Part shown: positions 9,323 through 18,062 of the stretch, in pieces
Numbering within the stretch: the stretch's first letter is position 1
How the letters are laid out: every line of letters starts with the position of its first letter
Assembly (NCBI RefSeq): GCF_003966145.1
Contig: NZ_RXNR01000011.1
Coordinates: forward strand, 1-64,000
Source of the DNA: Lysinibacillus telephonicus
Lineage (GTDB): Bacteria > Bacillota > Bacilli > Bacillales_A > Planococcaceae
DNA: 64,000 nt
Direction of reading: 5' to 3'
Made by a program: the position numbers and the translations under genes
The notes under the pieces: model-generated
Told to the model about the DNA's origin: nothing
What the model saw: the letters and a program-made list of their open reading frames with translations, nothing else
The model's database searches: none

Positions 9323-9335
9323 TAGTTGCTATAAT

Positions 9336-9869
9336 TTAATGCTGATGATTACTGCTGCTATCTTGCTCCTGATTCATGTCACTTTCTTCATGAGTATCTG
9401 TTTCAAGCTCATGATTCATCATTGATTCACTGCCTTCATCTTCTTTAACTTTGCTCATATCTGGGTTGCCAACGATAATTTGTTGTTTAGGCATAACATG
9501 AAGTCCACGAGCATTAGTATGTGCATACATATAATAAACTCCATCGTGATCGAAAGTTATTTCTGCTTTATACACACCCTCGCCTTCTAGTTTACCATCA
9601 ATCATTTGCCCATCATCGCGGTAGCCTGATTCCCATACTTCGAATTGAACACTATCTGCATCATCTACATTTTCATTATTTTGTGTAACATGTGCTGCAA
9701 GTTCTATCGGTTCATTAACCGCTGCTTTTTCCGGTGTTAAAATATTAACCTTTACTTCCAGCGCTTCTACATCTACCGGCTCATCATTTGTATCGACCTC
9801 AGTTTCATTTGAAGAACATCCAACTAATAATGCTGGTACTGCTATAAAAGCTAAAAATAACTGTTTCAT
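9336..9869 (-). CDS. YtkA-like lipoprotein with acidic Met/His tail
   Basis: A 177-residue lipoprotein: signal peptide with lipobox LLVGC (lipidated Cys18), then one beta-sandwich domain (about 40-137) of the YtkA/FixH/CopC-like type (EAKV-like start, YKAEITFDHDGVYYMY core). A low-complexity tail rich in Glu, Asp, Met, Asn and His ends NHQH. It should sit on the outer face of the membrane. Domain families of this type occur with copper handling and cytochrome oxidase assembly, and the tail could bind metal, but this is inference. It directly follows the histidine kinase gene. Confidence 0.75.
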   Translation of the reverse strand: MKQLFLAFIAVPALLVGCSSNETEVDTNDEPVDVEALEVKVNILTPEKAAVNEPIELAAHVTQNNENVDDADSVQFEVWESGYRDDGQMIDGKLEGEGVYKAEITFDHDGVYYMYAHTNARGLHVMPKQQIIVGNPDMSKVKEDEGSESMMNHELETDTHEESDMNQEQDSSSNHQH

Positions 9870-11261
9870 TTATAACTCCTCCATCATTGGAATATTAATT
9901 GTTACTTTTGTTCCTTTTCCAACTTCACTTTGAATTGTTAAATTACCTTTATGCTGTTTTACTAGCTGTTCAACAATAGACAAACCTAAACCACTTCCAC
10001 CGTCTGCTCGGCTTCTTGCCTTTTTCACTCGGTAGAATCTTTCTGTAATATGAGGCAAATCTTTATCTGGGATGCCAATGCCCTGATCGGTAATTTCTAT
10101 CACCGCATTATCTTTCATCATCTTAGTCAAAATGGAAATCTTTGAATCGTTATTTGAATAGCGAATGGCGTTTTCAATTACATTAATAAAAATTTGCTTT
10201 AGTTTTTCTTCATTGCCCTCAACGATTATTTGTTCATCAAATGATGTTACAAAATGAATGTCCTTTGAGTCTGCCTGATTTTTTAGAAGGCGAATAGCTT
10301 CTCTAACGGTCTCTGATAAAACGATTGGATAAAATTCTACAGCTGTATTTTCATTTGATCCTCTTACTAGTTCAAGAAGCTCATTCGTGAGCCGCTCCAT
10401 CCGTTCAGCTTCTCTAACGATTAAATTCATCGCTTGCTCCCGTTCCTTGCCTTCAATATAATTCTTCTGTATCGCTTCACCATAGCCTTTAACATAACTA
10501 ATCGGAGTACGTAATTCATGTGATACCGTTGCAAGAAACGTTTTTTGCTGATCATCTTCCCGTTCAATCGCTGCTGCCATCTCATTAAATGCTTCGGAAA
10601 GCTTGCCCATTTCATCTTTGGATGAAACATTTACCCTAGTGCTATATTCACCATTTGACATTTTTTCAACTGCACTCTGCAATTCCTTTAAAGGCCTCAA
10701 AATATGCTTAATTCCTTGATATACGAAGGCTGCTAATATACAAGAAAAAATAATGGCACTTCCGATTAATAGCAGTACTTCTTCATTCGCTAGCTCTGTT
10801 ATTTTAGCCAATGGATAATATATATAAATTATCCCTTCTAAACGATTTTGGTCTACTAAAGGAAAAATAACAGAAATAATTTGTCTTTGGAACCGCTCTT
10901 CATAGCCAATTTTTGTAACAGATTCACCTTGAAGCAAATGCTGTCTTTCATTAGGACCAATGAGTGTATCATAATCAATTTCAAATGGAACACACGCACT
11001 TAATTCCCGGGGATTTCGAACAGCAAATACATCTAAATTTGAATACGTATTGTAATCCTCTATTTCAGCAATTAATGCATCGGTTACTTTGCCGCCCTTA
11101 TACTTTGTTTGAAGCTTGTCACCTACTTCTATCATCGAGGCCTCTGTGTCTTCAACATATAATTGCTCATATAAATAATCGGTTAAGACATACATGAAAA
11201 CAATTGTTACCACAATAAACAGTACAATTAATCCCCAAATTTTAGCAAATATCTTTTTCAT
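9870..11261 (-). CDS. HAMP-domain sensor histidine kinase
   Basis: A 463-residue membrane kinase. A first membrane helix (about 7-28) is followed by an extracytoplasmic domain (about 30-155), a second helix, HAMP, a HisKA domain with phosphoacceptor in FLATVSHELRTPISYVK, and an ATPase domain with N box (NVIENAIRYS), G1 (DQGIGIPD) and G2 (GGSGLGLSIV). The start is fixed by an ATGA overlap with the response regulator stop at 11258-11261. It sits third in a four-gene operon between two lipoprotein genes, so an extracellular cue linked to those lipoproteins is plausible. No specific orthologue is recognised. Confidence 0.9.
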   Translation of the reverse strand: MKKIFAKIWGLIVLFIVVTIVFMYVLTDYLYEQLYVEDTEASMIEVGDKLQTKYKGGKVTDALIAEIEDYNTYSNLDVFAVRNPRELSACVPFEIDYDTLIGPNERQHLLQGESVTKIGYEERFQRQIISVIFPLVDQNRLEGIIYIYYPLAKITELANEEVLLLIGSAIIFSCILAAFVYQGIKHILRPLKELQSAVEKMSNGEYSTRVNVSSKDEMGKLSEAFNEMAAAIEREDDQQKTFLATVSHELRTPISYVKGYGEAIQKNYIEGKEREQAMNLIVREAERMERLTNELLELVRGSNENTAVEFYPIVLSETVREAIRLLKNQADSKDIHFVTSFDEQIIVEGNEEKLKQIFINVIENAIRYSNNDSKISILTKMMKDNAVIEITDQGIGIPDKDLPHITERFYRVKKARSRADGGSGLGLSIVEQLVKQHKGNLTIQSEVGKGTKVTINIPMMEEL

Positions 11262-11950
11262 TCGTTTTTCTCGAAGCGGTAACCAATACCCCAAACTGTC
11301 TGTATATACTCGCTTGCTTCCTTCGATTCTTTCGCTAGTTTTAGCCTTAACGTTTTTATATGAGTATCAACTGTTCTTGTCCCACCTGAATATTCCATAT
11401 CCCAAATTCTCTCAAGTAATTGTTCTCTCGAATAGACAGTACCAGGGTTTTTTATAAATAAATATAGCAGTTCAAATTCTTTTAATGTTAACGGAACAGA
11501 TTTCTCACGGATGAAAACCTTCCTTGAAATTTCATCTATTTTTATAACACCACATTCAATATTCGACTGATTTACAAAATCGTTTTGAGGCTTAGTTCTT
11601 CTTAAAACAGCATTGATTCGTGCAACTAATTCACTAGCTGTAAAGGGTTTTACAATATAATCATCCCCACCAATTGTAAGCCCTCTCACTTTATCTTCAT
11701 TAGCATCTCTTGCCGTTAAAAATATTACTGGGACAGGAGAAAGCTTTCTTATATTTTCACATACAGCAAAACCATCTTCCCTATCCATCATGACATCCAG
11801 CAATACGATGTCTATATCTTCATAGGCGATAATTTGATATGCTTCTTCTCCATTTGGCACAGATAATGTTTTAAAGTTTGATTGCGACAGCATCACTTCA
11901 ATTAAATTACGCATATCTAGTTCATCATCAACTATTAATACTGTTGTCAT
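11258..11950 (-). CDS. OmpR-family response regulator
   Basis: The 230-residue protein has a receiver domain (acidic DDE near the N-terminus, Asp in VLLDVMMDRED, lysine in DYIVKPFTASE) and a C-terminal winged helix ending VWGIGYRFEKNE. It is the second gene of the operon, 6 nt after the beta-propeller lipoprotein gene and overlapping the kinase gene by four bases. Its regulon is unknown, but autoregulation of this operon would be usual. Confidence 0.9.
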   Translation of the reverse strand: MTTVLIVDDELDMRNLIEVMLSQSNFKTLSVPNGEEAYQIIAYEDIDIVLLDVMMDREDGFAVCENIRKLSPVPVIFLTARDANEDKVRGLTIGGDDYIVKPFTASELVARINAVLRRTKPQNDFVNQSNIECGVIKIDEISRKVFIREKSVPLTLKEFELLYLFIKNPGTVYSREQLLERIWDMEYSGGTRTVDTHIKTLRLKLAKESKEASEYIQTVWGIGYRFEKNE

Positions 11951-11956
11951 TTTCTT

Positions 11957-12910
11957 CTATACCTCCCTTACTAATAGTTGAAAAGGGCCTTTGTTTGTAT
12001 AAATTTCTTTCGTGATTTGTCCATTCTTTAAGAAATATAATTTATGATCATCGTAGCCAGCTACAACAACTTCATCTTCAATAATCGCAACTGAAAATGG
12101 GTTTGCACCAACTTCAGTTTTCCATAATGTATTGCCTTTTAAATCCATTGCATATAATTCATTTGCTCCATGATTGACAATATATACTACATCTTCATTT
12201 CGGGAAAAACCAATGGGCATCATAGAGACTTTTATTTTATCTACAAGGTTCCCAGTTTGTAAGTCTAGAACATCTATTGACTGATTTGGACGACTACCCT
12301 CACCATGGCCCCCTATCCAAATGGTATTTTCTTCAGGTATTATCAAAACTCCGTTTGAAGATTTTGCAATTGGCCATTCTGCTTCTAGCTTTAAATTCTC
12401 CATATTTACTACAGATAGAAGGGTATCTTTATAATTCACTACATAGAGCTTGCCATTATAAGATGCCATTGACATCGGGTAATTACGCAATTCTAACTCA
12501 TTTAATTTATTTCCTTTATCATCATAACTAGTGACACTATTTCGCTCACTATTAGCAATAAAAATCTTTTTCTCTTTTTCTTCATAATAAACATTTGTCG
12601 TTCCAATGCCGGTTTTTATTGTTTGGAGCTTCTTTCCAGAAGATAACTCGTAAATATCGGCTTCATCTAATTGATGGCCGTATAATAATATTCGATCCTG
12701 CTGTATTAATGCCGCACCGGTATAAGCTTTGTTAAAGTTCCAAACTGCAATCTCTTCCCCTAATGGATTGTAAAAGGTAACAGATGGCTCCAATATACTT
12801 ACAGAGGCGACGAATGATTGATGATGGTTGATTGATGAAAATTTTTCATCTCTACAACCTGCAATTACAGTGATTAATAAAAGAAATATAAATGTCTTTA
12901 TATAGTTCAT
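11957..12910 (-). CDS. YncE-like beta-propeller lipoprotein
   Basis: A 317-residue lipoprotein with lipobox VIAGC (Cys19) followed by repeated four-strand blades of about 40 residues, for example the SGKKLQTIKTG, TGNLVDKIKVS and KGNTLWKTEVG turns, as in YncE/PQQ-type propellers. It is predicted to be anchored outside the membrane and to bind a ligand or protein. It is first in an operon with a two-component system and a YtkA-like lipoprotein, and may supply the signal. Ligand and cofactor are not evident. Confidence 0.75.
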   Translation of the reverse strand: MNYIKTFIFLLLITVIAGCRDEKFSSINHHQSFVASVSILEPSVTFYNPLGEEIAVWNFNKAYTGAALIQQDRILLYGHQLDEADIYELSSGKKLQTIKTGIGTTNVYYEEKEKKIFIANSERNSVTSYDDKGNKLNELELRNYPMSMASYNGKLYVVNYKDTLLSVVNMENLKLEAEWPIAKSSNGVLIIPEENTIWIGGHGEGSRPNQSIDVLDLQTGNLVDKIKVSMMPIGFSRNEDVVYIVNHGANELYAMDLKGNTLWKTEVGANPFSVAIIEDEVVVAGYDDHKLYFLKNGQITKEIYTNKGPFQLLVREV

Positions 12911-12962
12911 TTTTGCCCATCACCTCTATAGCCATCTTACTGTATAAATGTGAACTTTGATT

Positions 12963-13000
12963 GAAAAAAAATCGACAATCTCAAGTATTTTGAGCTTGTC
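12963..13000 (-). terminator. Terminator of the hemEHY operon
   Basis: TCGACAAGCTCAA pairs imperfectly with TTGAGATTGTCGA, followed by an 8-T run on the minus strand. It lies downstream of hemY and of the short reading frame ending at 13014. Confidence 0.8.
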
Positions 13001-13013
13001 GACTTTAAATCAA

Positions 13014-13061
13014 TTATTTTTCCCCGCAATTACACCAGCCTACCATCGCTTTCGGTGCCAC
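13014..13061 (-). CDS. Possible short peptide gene, WCNC motif
   Basis: Between the hemY stop and the operon terminator, an open frame runs from 13106 to a TAA at 13014. From the GTG at 13061 it encodes 15 residues ending MVGWCNCGEK. The start is doubtful, because the GA-rich AAGGCGG is 16 nt upstream. The composition looks protein-like but I recognise no family. It may be a leader, a small peptide, a gene remnant or chance. Confidence 0.25.
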   Translation of the reverse strand: MAPKAMVGWCNCGEK

Positions 13062-13132
13062 TATATTCTTTAGATTTCCGCCTTCGTTTCTCTTTTTATT
13101 GAATCTTTACTCTGGCCACTAAATAAAGAACT

Positions 13133-14557
13133 TTATGTTAACTGCATCTCAAACATTTCTTCTAGTACGTCAGAAGCAGCTTTTTTTCCTTGTGCAACAC
13201 AACTCGGAATACTTATTCCTTCATAAGAGCTGCCTACTAATTTTACTTTAGGAAACTCAGTTTGTATTTGTTGACGAATTTCTTCCATTCGTTTTTCATG
13301 ACCAACAGTATACTGCGGCATAGATTGATTCCAACGAGTAACGACAGTAAATAAAGGAGCCTCAGAAATACCAATTGCTTTCTTTAAATCTTGAAGAACT
13401 GTTTTTTCTATATCACTATCTGACAGTTCTACAATTGTCTCATCTCCTACGCGTCCAATATAAACTCGCAGCATGTCATAGCCATCTGGAGCAACATTAT
13501 TCCATTTATGATTACACCATGTACAAGTTGTAATGGCTAAATCACTATTTCTTGATACAAAGAAGTTCATTGCATCTTTATGTCTTTTTATCTCTTCTTG
13601 CTTAAAAGCCAACGTTACAGTAGCAATTGTTGCATAATTCATATCTGGCATTTCTTCTAGTAAACCATAACTATTAAAAATCCTTTTTGTTGCATTAAAA
13701 GGCGTCGTCATAACTACCGCATCACATTTAAGTGGAGCAATATTATTAAAATAAACTTGAATTGAACCATCGCTTAGTTTATCAATCGATTCAACTTTGA
13801 TCCCTTTTAAAACAGAGTTAGGCAACAATTGAGATTCCAATGACTCAATTAAAGTTTCGAGACCATTCTTAAACGTTTGATAGGATTTAATATAATCTTT
13901 ACTCTGAGACAGCCCTGATTTTTTTAATCCTAGAATTAAACTTCGATATTGTTTTTCCAGCTGATAAAACTGTGGAAACATTGATTGAATGCTTAAATGA
14001 TCAATATCACCAGCAAATGTTCCTGCAAGTAATGGTTCTACTAGATTTTCAACAACCTCTTTGCCAAAACGACGTCTAAAAAAGTCACCTATTGGTTCAT
14101 CCTCTTCTTCTCTAGTTTTTGGCAATAATAAATCACCTGCTGCACGGACTTTTCCACTTAATGAAAATAATCCTGATGTAATGAATGAGGAGACTTCAAG
14201 CGCCCCACCGAACATTAAATTAGACGGAATAGGATACAATTGACTACCTACCGCAACATAAGTTTGCCCGTCATTATTCGAAACCATCTCTTTTTCAATT
14301 CCTAAGTCCTTTGCTAAATCGCGAACACTGTTCATATAATCTAAAAACGATTCAGGACCACGTTCGATAATAAATCCATCTTTTCTTAAAGTTTGAATTT
14401 TCCCACCTACACGTAAAGATGATTCGATTAAAACGACATCAACTGGTAAATTGTTTTGTTGTGCATATCTTTGTAAATAGAATGCTGTCGTTAAGCCGGT
14501 AATACCACCACCTATAACAGCAACTTTTCGTCTACCTAAAGTCACCCTCATCATCAC
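13133..14557 (-). CDS. hemY: Coproporphyrinogen III oxidase HemY (CgoX)
   Basis: In Gram-positive bacteria this FAD enzyme oxidises coproporphyrinogen III to coproporphyrin III in the coproporphyrin-dependent haem pathway. The N-terminal FAD fold is clear (VAVIGGGITGLTTAFYLQ), followed by IESSLRVGGKIQT and the C-terminal FAD-contact region LVGSSYEGISIPSCVAQG. The chain of about 474 residues matches the family. The exact start is uncertain: GTG 14557 and ATG 14554 or 14551 are in a row, with only a weak GAGAG site 8 nt after the hemH stop. It is third in the hemEHY operon. Confidence 0.93.
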   Translation of the reverse strand: MMMRVTLGRRKVAVIGGGITGLTTAFYLQRYAQQNNLPVDVVLIESSLRVGGKIQTLRKDGFIIERGPESFLDYMNSVRDLAKDLGIEKEMVSNNDGQTYVAVGSQLYPIPSNLMFGGALEVSSFITSGLFSLSGKVRAAGDLLLPKTREEEDEPIGDFFRRRFGKEVVENLVEPLLAGTFAGDIDHLSIQSMFPQFYQLEKQYRSLILGLKKSGLSQSKDYIKSYQTFKNGLETLIESLESQLLPNSVLKGIKVESIDKLSDGSIQVYFNNIAPLKCDAVVMTTPFNATKRIFNSYGLLEEMPDMNYATIATVTLAFKQEEIKRHKDAMNFFVSRNSDLAITTCTWCNHKWNNVAPDGYDMLRVYIGRVGDETIVELSDSDIEKTVLQDLKKAIGISEAPLFTVVTRWNQSMPQYTVGHEKRMEEIRQQIQTEFPKVKLVGSSYEGISIPSCVAQGKKAASDVLEEMFEMQLT

Positions 14558-14565
14558 TCTCTACG

Positions 14566-15498
14566 TTAGTTCGCTAACTTTTTATTAATCGCATCTACCA
14601 TTGCATCTATAAATAATGGATGTGTATTTGGCATTGGTGGTCGTCTGTAATTTGCCCCAAGTTCTTCACAAACAACTTTACATTCATAATCGTTATCATA
14701 TAGTACTTCTAAATGTTCTGTTACAAAGCCGACAGGAATATATACGAATGAACGGAATCCTTTTTCTTCATAAAGCTCACGAGTTAAATCTTGAACGTCT
14801 GGACCAAGCCAAGGTTCTGGTGTTTGTCCAGCTGATTGCCAACCAACTTCAACATTTTTTACCCCAGTAGCTTGCTGAATTAAACGTGCAGTTTCAATTA
14901 ATTGTTCCTCATATGGATCTCCTGCAGCTTTAATTTTCTCTGGTAATGAATGATTCGAAACGATTAAGCATGCTTTTTCGCGCTCTTCCTCAGACATTTC
15001 AGCAAACGCATTGTTTACCACCTGTTTCCAGTACTCAATAAACTTCGGCTCATTGTACCAAGCTTCAACTGAAGTTAGCTTCATCGAGCTGCCTAATTTT
15101 TCAATCATTTCCTGCGCACGGCCATTATATGATTTGATTGAGAAAGTTGAGAAGTGCGGTGCTAAAACAATCGATACCGCTTCTTCAATTCCTTCTTTAA
15201 CCATAGCTTCCACAGCATCTTCAATAAAAGGTTCAATATGTTTTAAACCGATAAATACTTTATATTCAACTTCATTTTGTACTTCATTTAAACGTTTACA
15301 AAGAGTTTCAGCTTGTAATTGCGTCATTTTTGCAAGTGGAGAAAGCCCACCAATTGCCTTATAACGGCTTTTTAAATCTTCTAAATGCTCTTCTGAAGGT
15401 TTGCGTCCATGACGAATGTGTGTATAGTATCTTTCAATATCTTCTTCTTTATATGGAGTGCCATATGCCATCACTAATAATCCACGTACGGGTTTCAT
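14566..15498 (-). CDS. hemH: Coproporphyrin ferrochelatase HemH (CpfC)
   Basis: This enzyme inserts Fe(II) into coproporphyrin III. Family landmarks are [11 protein letters not shown] at the N-terminus, the histidine in [10 protein letters not shown] thought to bind metal, SNHSLPEK, and the acidic [10 protein letters not shown] region near the C-terminus. The chain is 310 residues. The ATG at 15498 lies 6 nt after TGAGGTG; the upstream in-frame GTG lies inside that site. It sits between hemE (49 nt) and hemY (8 nt) in one operon. Confidence 0.94.
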   Translation of the reverse strand: MKPVRGLLVMAYGTPYKEEDIERYYTHIRHGRKPSEEHLEDLKSRYKAIGGLSPLAKMTQLQAETLCKRLNEVQNEVEYKVFIGLKHIEPFIEDAVEAMVKEGIEEAVSIVLAPHFSTFSIKSYNGRAQEMIEKLGSSMKLTSVEAWYNEPKFIEYWKQVVNNAFAEMSEEEREKACLIVSNHSLPEKIKAAGDPYEEQLIETARLIQQATGVKNVEVGWQSAGQTPEPWLGPDVQDLTRELYEEKGFRSFVYIPVGFVTEHLEVLYDNDYECKVVCEELGANYRRPPMPNTHPLFIDAMVDAINKKLAN

Positions 15499-15547
15499 AA
15501 ATTTCACCTCAAATTTTTTTACAATTTCACTAAATTATATTAACACA

Positions 15548-16597
15548 TTAATCCATTTGACCTATTTGTTGACGACTGTATTCATGGATAAGTGTAGTAA
15601 GACGTTTTAATACATCAGGATTTACTTCTGGGAAAACCCCATGACCTAGGTTAAAGATGTGGCCAGGTACTTCCAACCCTTGATCGATAATATTTTTCGT
15701 ACGTTGCTCAATTACAGACCAATCTGCTAAAAGCAATGATGGATCAAGGTTGCCCTGTACAGCTTTATTTACACCTAATTCGCGTGCTTTTCGTATAGGC
15801 ATGCGCCAATCTAGTCCAACTACATCAATTGGAAGGTCATTCCATTCATTTACTAAATGGCTTGCACCAACACCAAATTGAATTAAAGGAACGTTTTCCT
15901 TTCGTAGTTCTGCAAAAATCCGAGTCATAATCGGTTTAATAAATACACGATAATCCTCAACATTTAAGGCACCAACCCAAGAGTCGAATACTTGAATTGC
16001 TTTTGCACCAGCTTCAACTTGAGCTGTAATGTCGGAAATTATCATATCTCCTAATTTATCCATTAATGCGAACCACGCTTGCGGCTGTGAAACCATGAAT
16101 GATTTCGTTTTATTGTAATTTCTTGATGGGCCGCCTTCGATCATATAGCTAGCCAAAGTGAAAGGTGCTCCTGCAAAGCCAATTAATGGTACATTTAATT
16201 GTTCTTCAGTTAAAAGTTTAATTGTTTCTAGAACATATGGAGTATGTTCTTTCGCATTAAATTGACCAAGCTTTTCAACGTCTGCTGCTGAACGAATAGG
16301 ATTTGAAATAACAGGTCCAACACCAGCTTTAATTTTCACATCAACGCCAATACCTGGTAGAGGTGTCACAATATCTTTATAAAGAATTGCAGCGTCAACA
16401 TCATAGTTTTCTACCGGTAATCTCGTTACATATGCACACAGCTCAGGCTGATGTGTAATTTCCTCAAGTGAATATTTTTCTTTAATTTTTCTATATTCGG
16501 GTTGTGAACGTCCAGCTTGGCGCATATACCAAACTGGTGTGTATTCAGTACGTTCTCCTCTAGCTGCTCGCAATAATGTATCATTAATCGCTTTCAT
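15548..16597 (-). CDS. hemE: Uroporphyrinogen decarboxylase HemE
   Basis: HemE converts uroporphyrinogen III to coproporphyrinogen III by four decarboxylations. The invariant WYMRQAGRS motif is at residues 23-31, with the catalytic Asp in [13 protein letters not shown] and the late GLDWRMP and NLGHGVFPE motifs. At 349 residues it is full length. It is the first gene of hemEHY. An inverted repeat lies 85-112 nt upstream of its start in the divergent region shared with hmoB. Confidence 0.95.
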   Translation of the reverse strand: MKAINDTLLRAARGERTEYTPVWYMRQAGRSQPEYRKIKEKYSLEEITHQPELCAYVTRLPVENYDVDAAILYKDIVTPLPGIGVDVKIKAGVGPVISNPIRSAADVEKLGQFNAKEHTPYVLETIKLLTEEQLNVPLIGFAGAPFTLASYMIEGGPSRNYNKTKSFMVSQPQAWFALMDKLGDMIISDITAQVEAGAKAIQVFDSWVGALNVEDYRVFIKPIMTRIFAELRKENVPLIQFGVGASHLVNEWNDLPIDVVGLDWRMPIRKARELGVNKAVQGNLDPSLLLADWSVIEQRTKNIIDQGLEVPGHIFNLGHGVFPEVNPDVLKRLTTLIHEYSRQQIGQMD

Positions 16598-16915
16598 TTT
16601 TGTACCTTCCCCTCGAATTAATAAGCCCTCTGTTAAACTATTTACAAAAATTTTGCTATAAATTTACAAAGGCATGTTTTTATTCAGTATAGGCAATTCT
16701 ATACAGAATAAGCTTTTAATATAGTGTTTGTTCATTGATATCCGTTTTCAAATATATACTTTTGCGTTTGTATTGTATAGTTTTATCGACCAAATGTCAT
16801 AAAATTGTTCGTTAATGCAAAATTTTTAATCATTATTTTTTGACAGAAAATAGTATTATTCTTTAAATAAAATTATATAATTGTAAAATCTAACTAGAGA
16901 GGGGCTTACTAAAAG
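16598..16915. promoter_or_regulatory. Divergent control region hemE / hmoB
   Basis: A 318-nt gene-free, AT-rich region. It holds an inverted repeat at 16682-16709 (ATTC-a-GTATAG, 6-nt loop, CTATAC-a-GAAT). On the hmoB side is a promoter-like TTGACA near 16839 with a TTAAAT-type -10 about 17 nt later. Joint control of haem synthesis and degradation through this region is inferred. Confidence 0.5.
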
Positions 16916-17428
16916 ATGTTTGTATATATAACTTCAGGAACAGCAGATTATATGGAGAAGATGCGCAAGAAGTATGTTGAGAAGGAAAATATGATTATAT
17001 TACACGGTTCAGGCAATTCTGTGCTTCTTCATGAATCAGAAAAAAAATCACTATTTGCTACACCTCGCAAATACGAAGTAATCGATCAAGTAAACGTTCT
17101 TGAACAAAGAGGCTATTTTGTTTTAAATAATATACCTGTATCGGATGAAGGCAGGCCTATATTTGAACAACGTTTTTTAAATCGTGCCCGTGCAATCGAA
17201 AATGAACCAGGATTTATCGCATTTCGCCTTTTGCGTCCACTCGATTCAGACACATACATCGTACTAACTCAATGGACTGGTCCGAATTCATATGAAGCTT
17301 GGAATAACTCTCAGTCTTTTAAAAATGCCCATAGTAAACCCGATTCAGCTCCCGGCGTTAAAAAACAAAATATTTTCAATGCAGCAAGTTATATTACTAC
17401 CTATTCTGGGAAGGTATCTGAAGAATAA
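16916..17428 (+). CDS. hmoB: Haem-degrading monooxygenase HmoB
   Basis: This is a member of the HmoB/IsdG-like antibiotic-biosynthesis-monooxygenase fold that oxidatively opens haem. The N-terminal half (1-65) is the HmoB-specific extension and the ABM domain spans about 66-165. The C-terminal domain has FLNRARAIENEPGFIAFRLLRP, the Trp in VLTQWTG and the proposed haem-ligand histidine in FKNAHSK. The length of 170 residues matches B. subtilis HmoB, also encoded beside hemEHY. The ATG follows GAGAGGGG. Divergence from the haem operon fits haem balance. Confidence 0.88.
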   Translation: MFVYITSGTADYMEKMRKKYVEKENMIILHGSGNSVLLHESEKKSLFATPRKYEVIDQVNVLEQRGYFVLNNIPVSDEGRPIFEQRFLNRARAIENEPGFIAFRLLRPLDSDTYIVLTQWTGPNSYEAWNNSQSFKNAHSKPDSAPGVKKQNIFNAASYITTYSGKVSEE

Positions 17429-17451
17429 ATAAAAGTTATTTTAACTGTAAG

Positions 17452-17494
17452 AACAGTACAATTGGGCATCGTGCTGAATTGTACTGTTTTATTA
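17452..17494 (+). terminator. Terminator of hmoB
   Basis: AACAGTACAATT (17452-17463) pairs exactly with AATTGTACTGTT (17477-17488), followed by TTATT. Confidence 0.85.
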
Positions 17495-17556
17495 TAAGAT
17501 TTTACATGCTGTTTTTTCTTCAAAGGAGCTGTTATTTAACACGGGTTCGGAACTTT

Positions 17557-17999
17557 TCATATGGTTTTTATTCATATTTATATGGGTTTATTTTTTTACG
17601 CGGTTTTCTCACTTTTTTACGCGGTTTGCTCAATTATTTACGCGGATTTATTTTTTTACGCGGTTGCCGTGCTTTTTTACGCGGTTTACTCTATTATTTA
17701 CGCGGGTTCGCCCTATTTTTACGCGATTTCCACTCATTTTTACGCGGGTTTATTTTTTTACGCGGTTTTCTCGCTTTTTTACGCGGTTTCCTCAATTATT
17801 TACGCGGGTCCGCCCTATTTTTACGCGATTTCCACTCATTTTTACGCGGATTTATTTTTTTACGCGGTTTTTCCTCACTTATTTACGCGGTTTTCTCAAT
17901 TATTTACGCGGGTCCGCCCTATTTTTACGCGATTTCCATTCATATTTACGCGGGTTTATTTTTCATGCGGTTTCTACTTGTTTTTACGCAAATCTATTT
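17557..17999. repeat. TTTACGCG tandem array A (21/18-nt units, 102-nt superunits)
   Basis: About 19 units, each with an ACGCGG or ACGCGA core followed by an AT-rich filler, run head to tail. Most are 21 nt; 18-nt units (core plus a TTTATTTTTTT filler) recur. The 18-nt units start near 17647, 17749, 17851 and 17955, giving superunits of 102, 102 and 104 nt. One 23-nt and one 17-nt unit break the frame. The ends are degenerate (ATATGG for ACGCGG). The array fills the space between convergent hmoB and ecsB. Its open frames have no ribosome binding site and follow from unit lengths divisible by three. Confidence 0.9.
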
Positions 18000-18011
18000 A
18001 AACTAAAAAAA

Positions 18012-18062
18012 TAAAAGTGCCGTAAAAGCAATTTAACATACTTGCTTCTACAGCACTTTTTT
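18012..18062. terminator. Bidirectional terminator, ecsB side
   Basis: An imperfect stem built on AAAAGTGC and GCACTTTT with an inner AGCAA/TTGCT pairing; T or A runs flank both sides. It overlaps the ecsB stop codon and borders array A. Confidence 0.7.

Noticed and set aside
10427-10630. Minus-strand 67-residue frame inside the histidine kinase gene
   Set aside because: Out-of-frame shadow of a well supported gene with no family resemblance.
17479-18014. Three overlapping open frames of 116-175 residues rich in Phe, Tyr and Leu in array A
   Set aside because: They exist in several frames at once because most repeat units are multiples of three, and lack ribosome binding sites and family resemblance.
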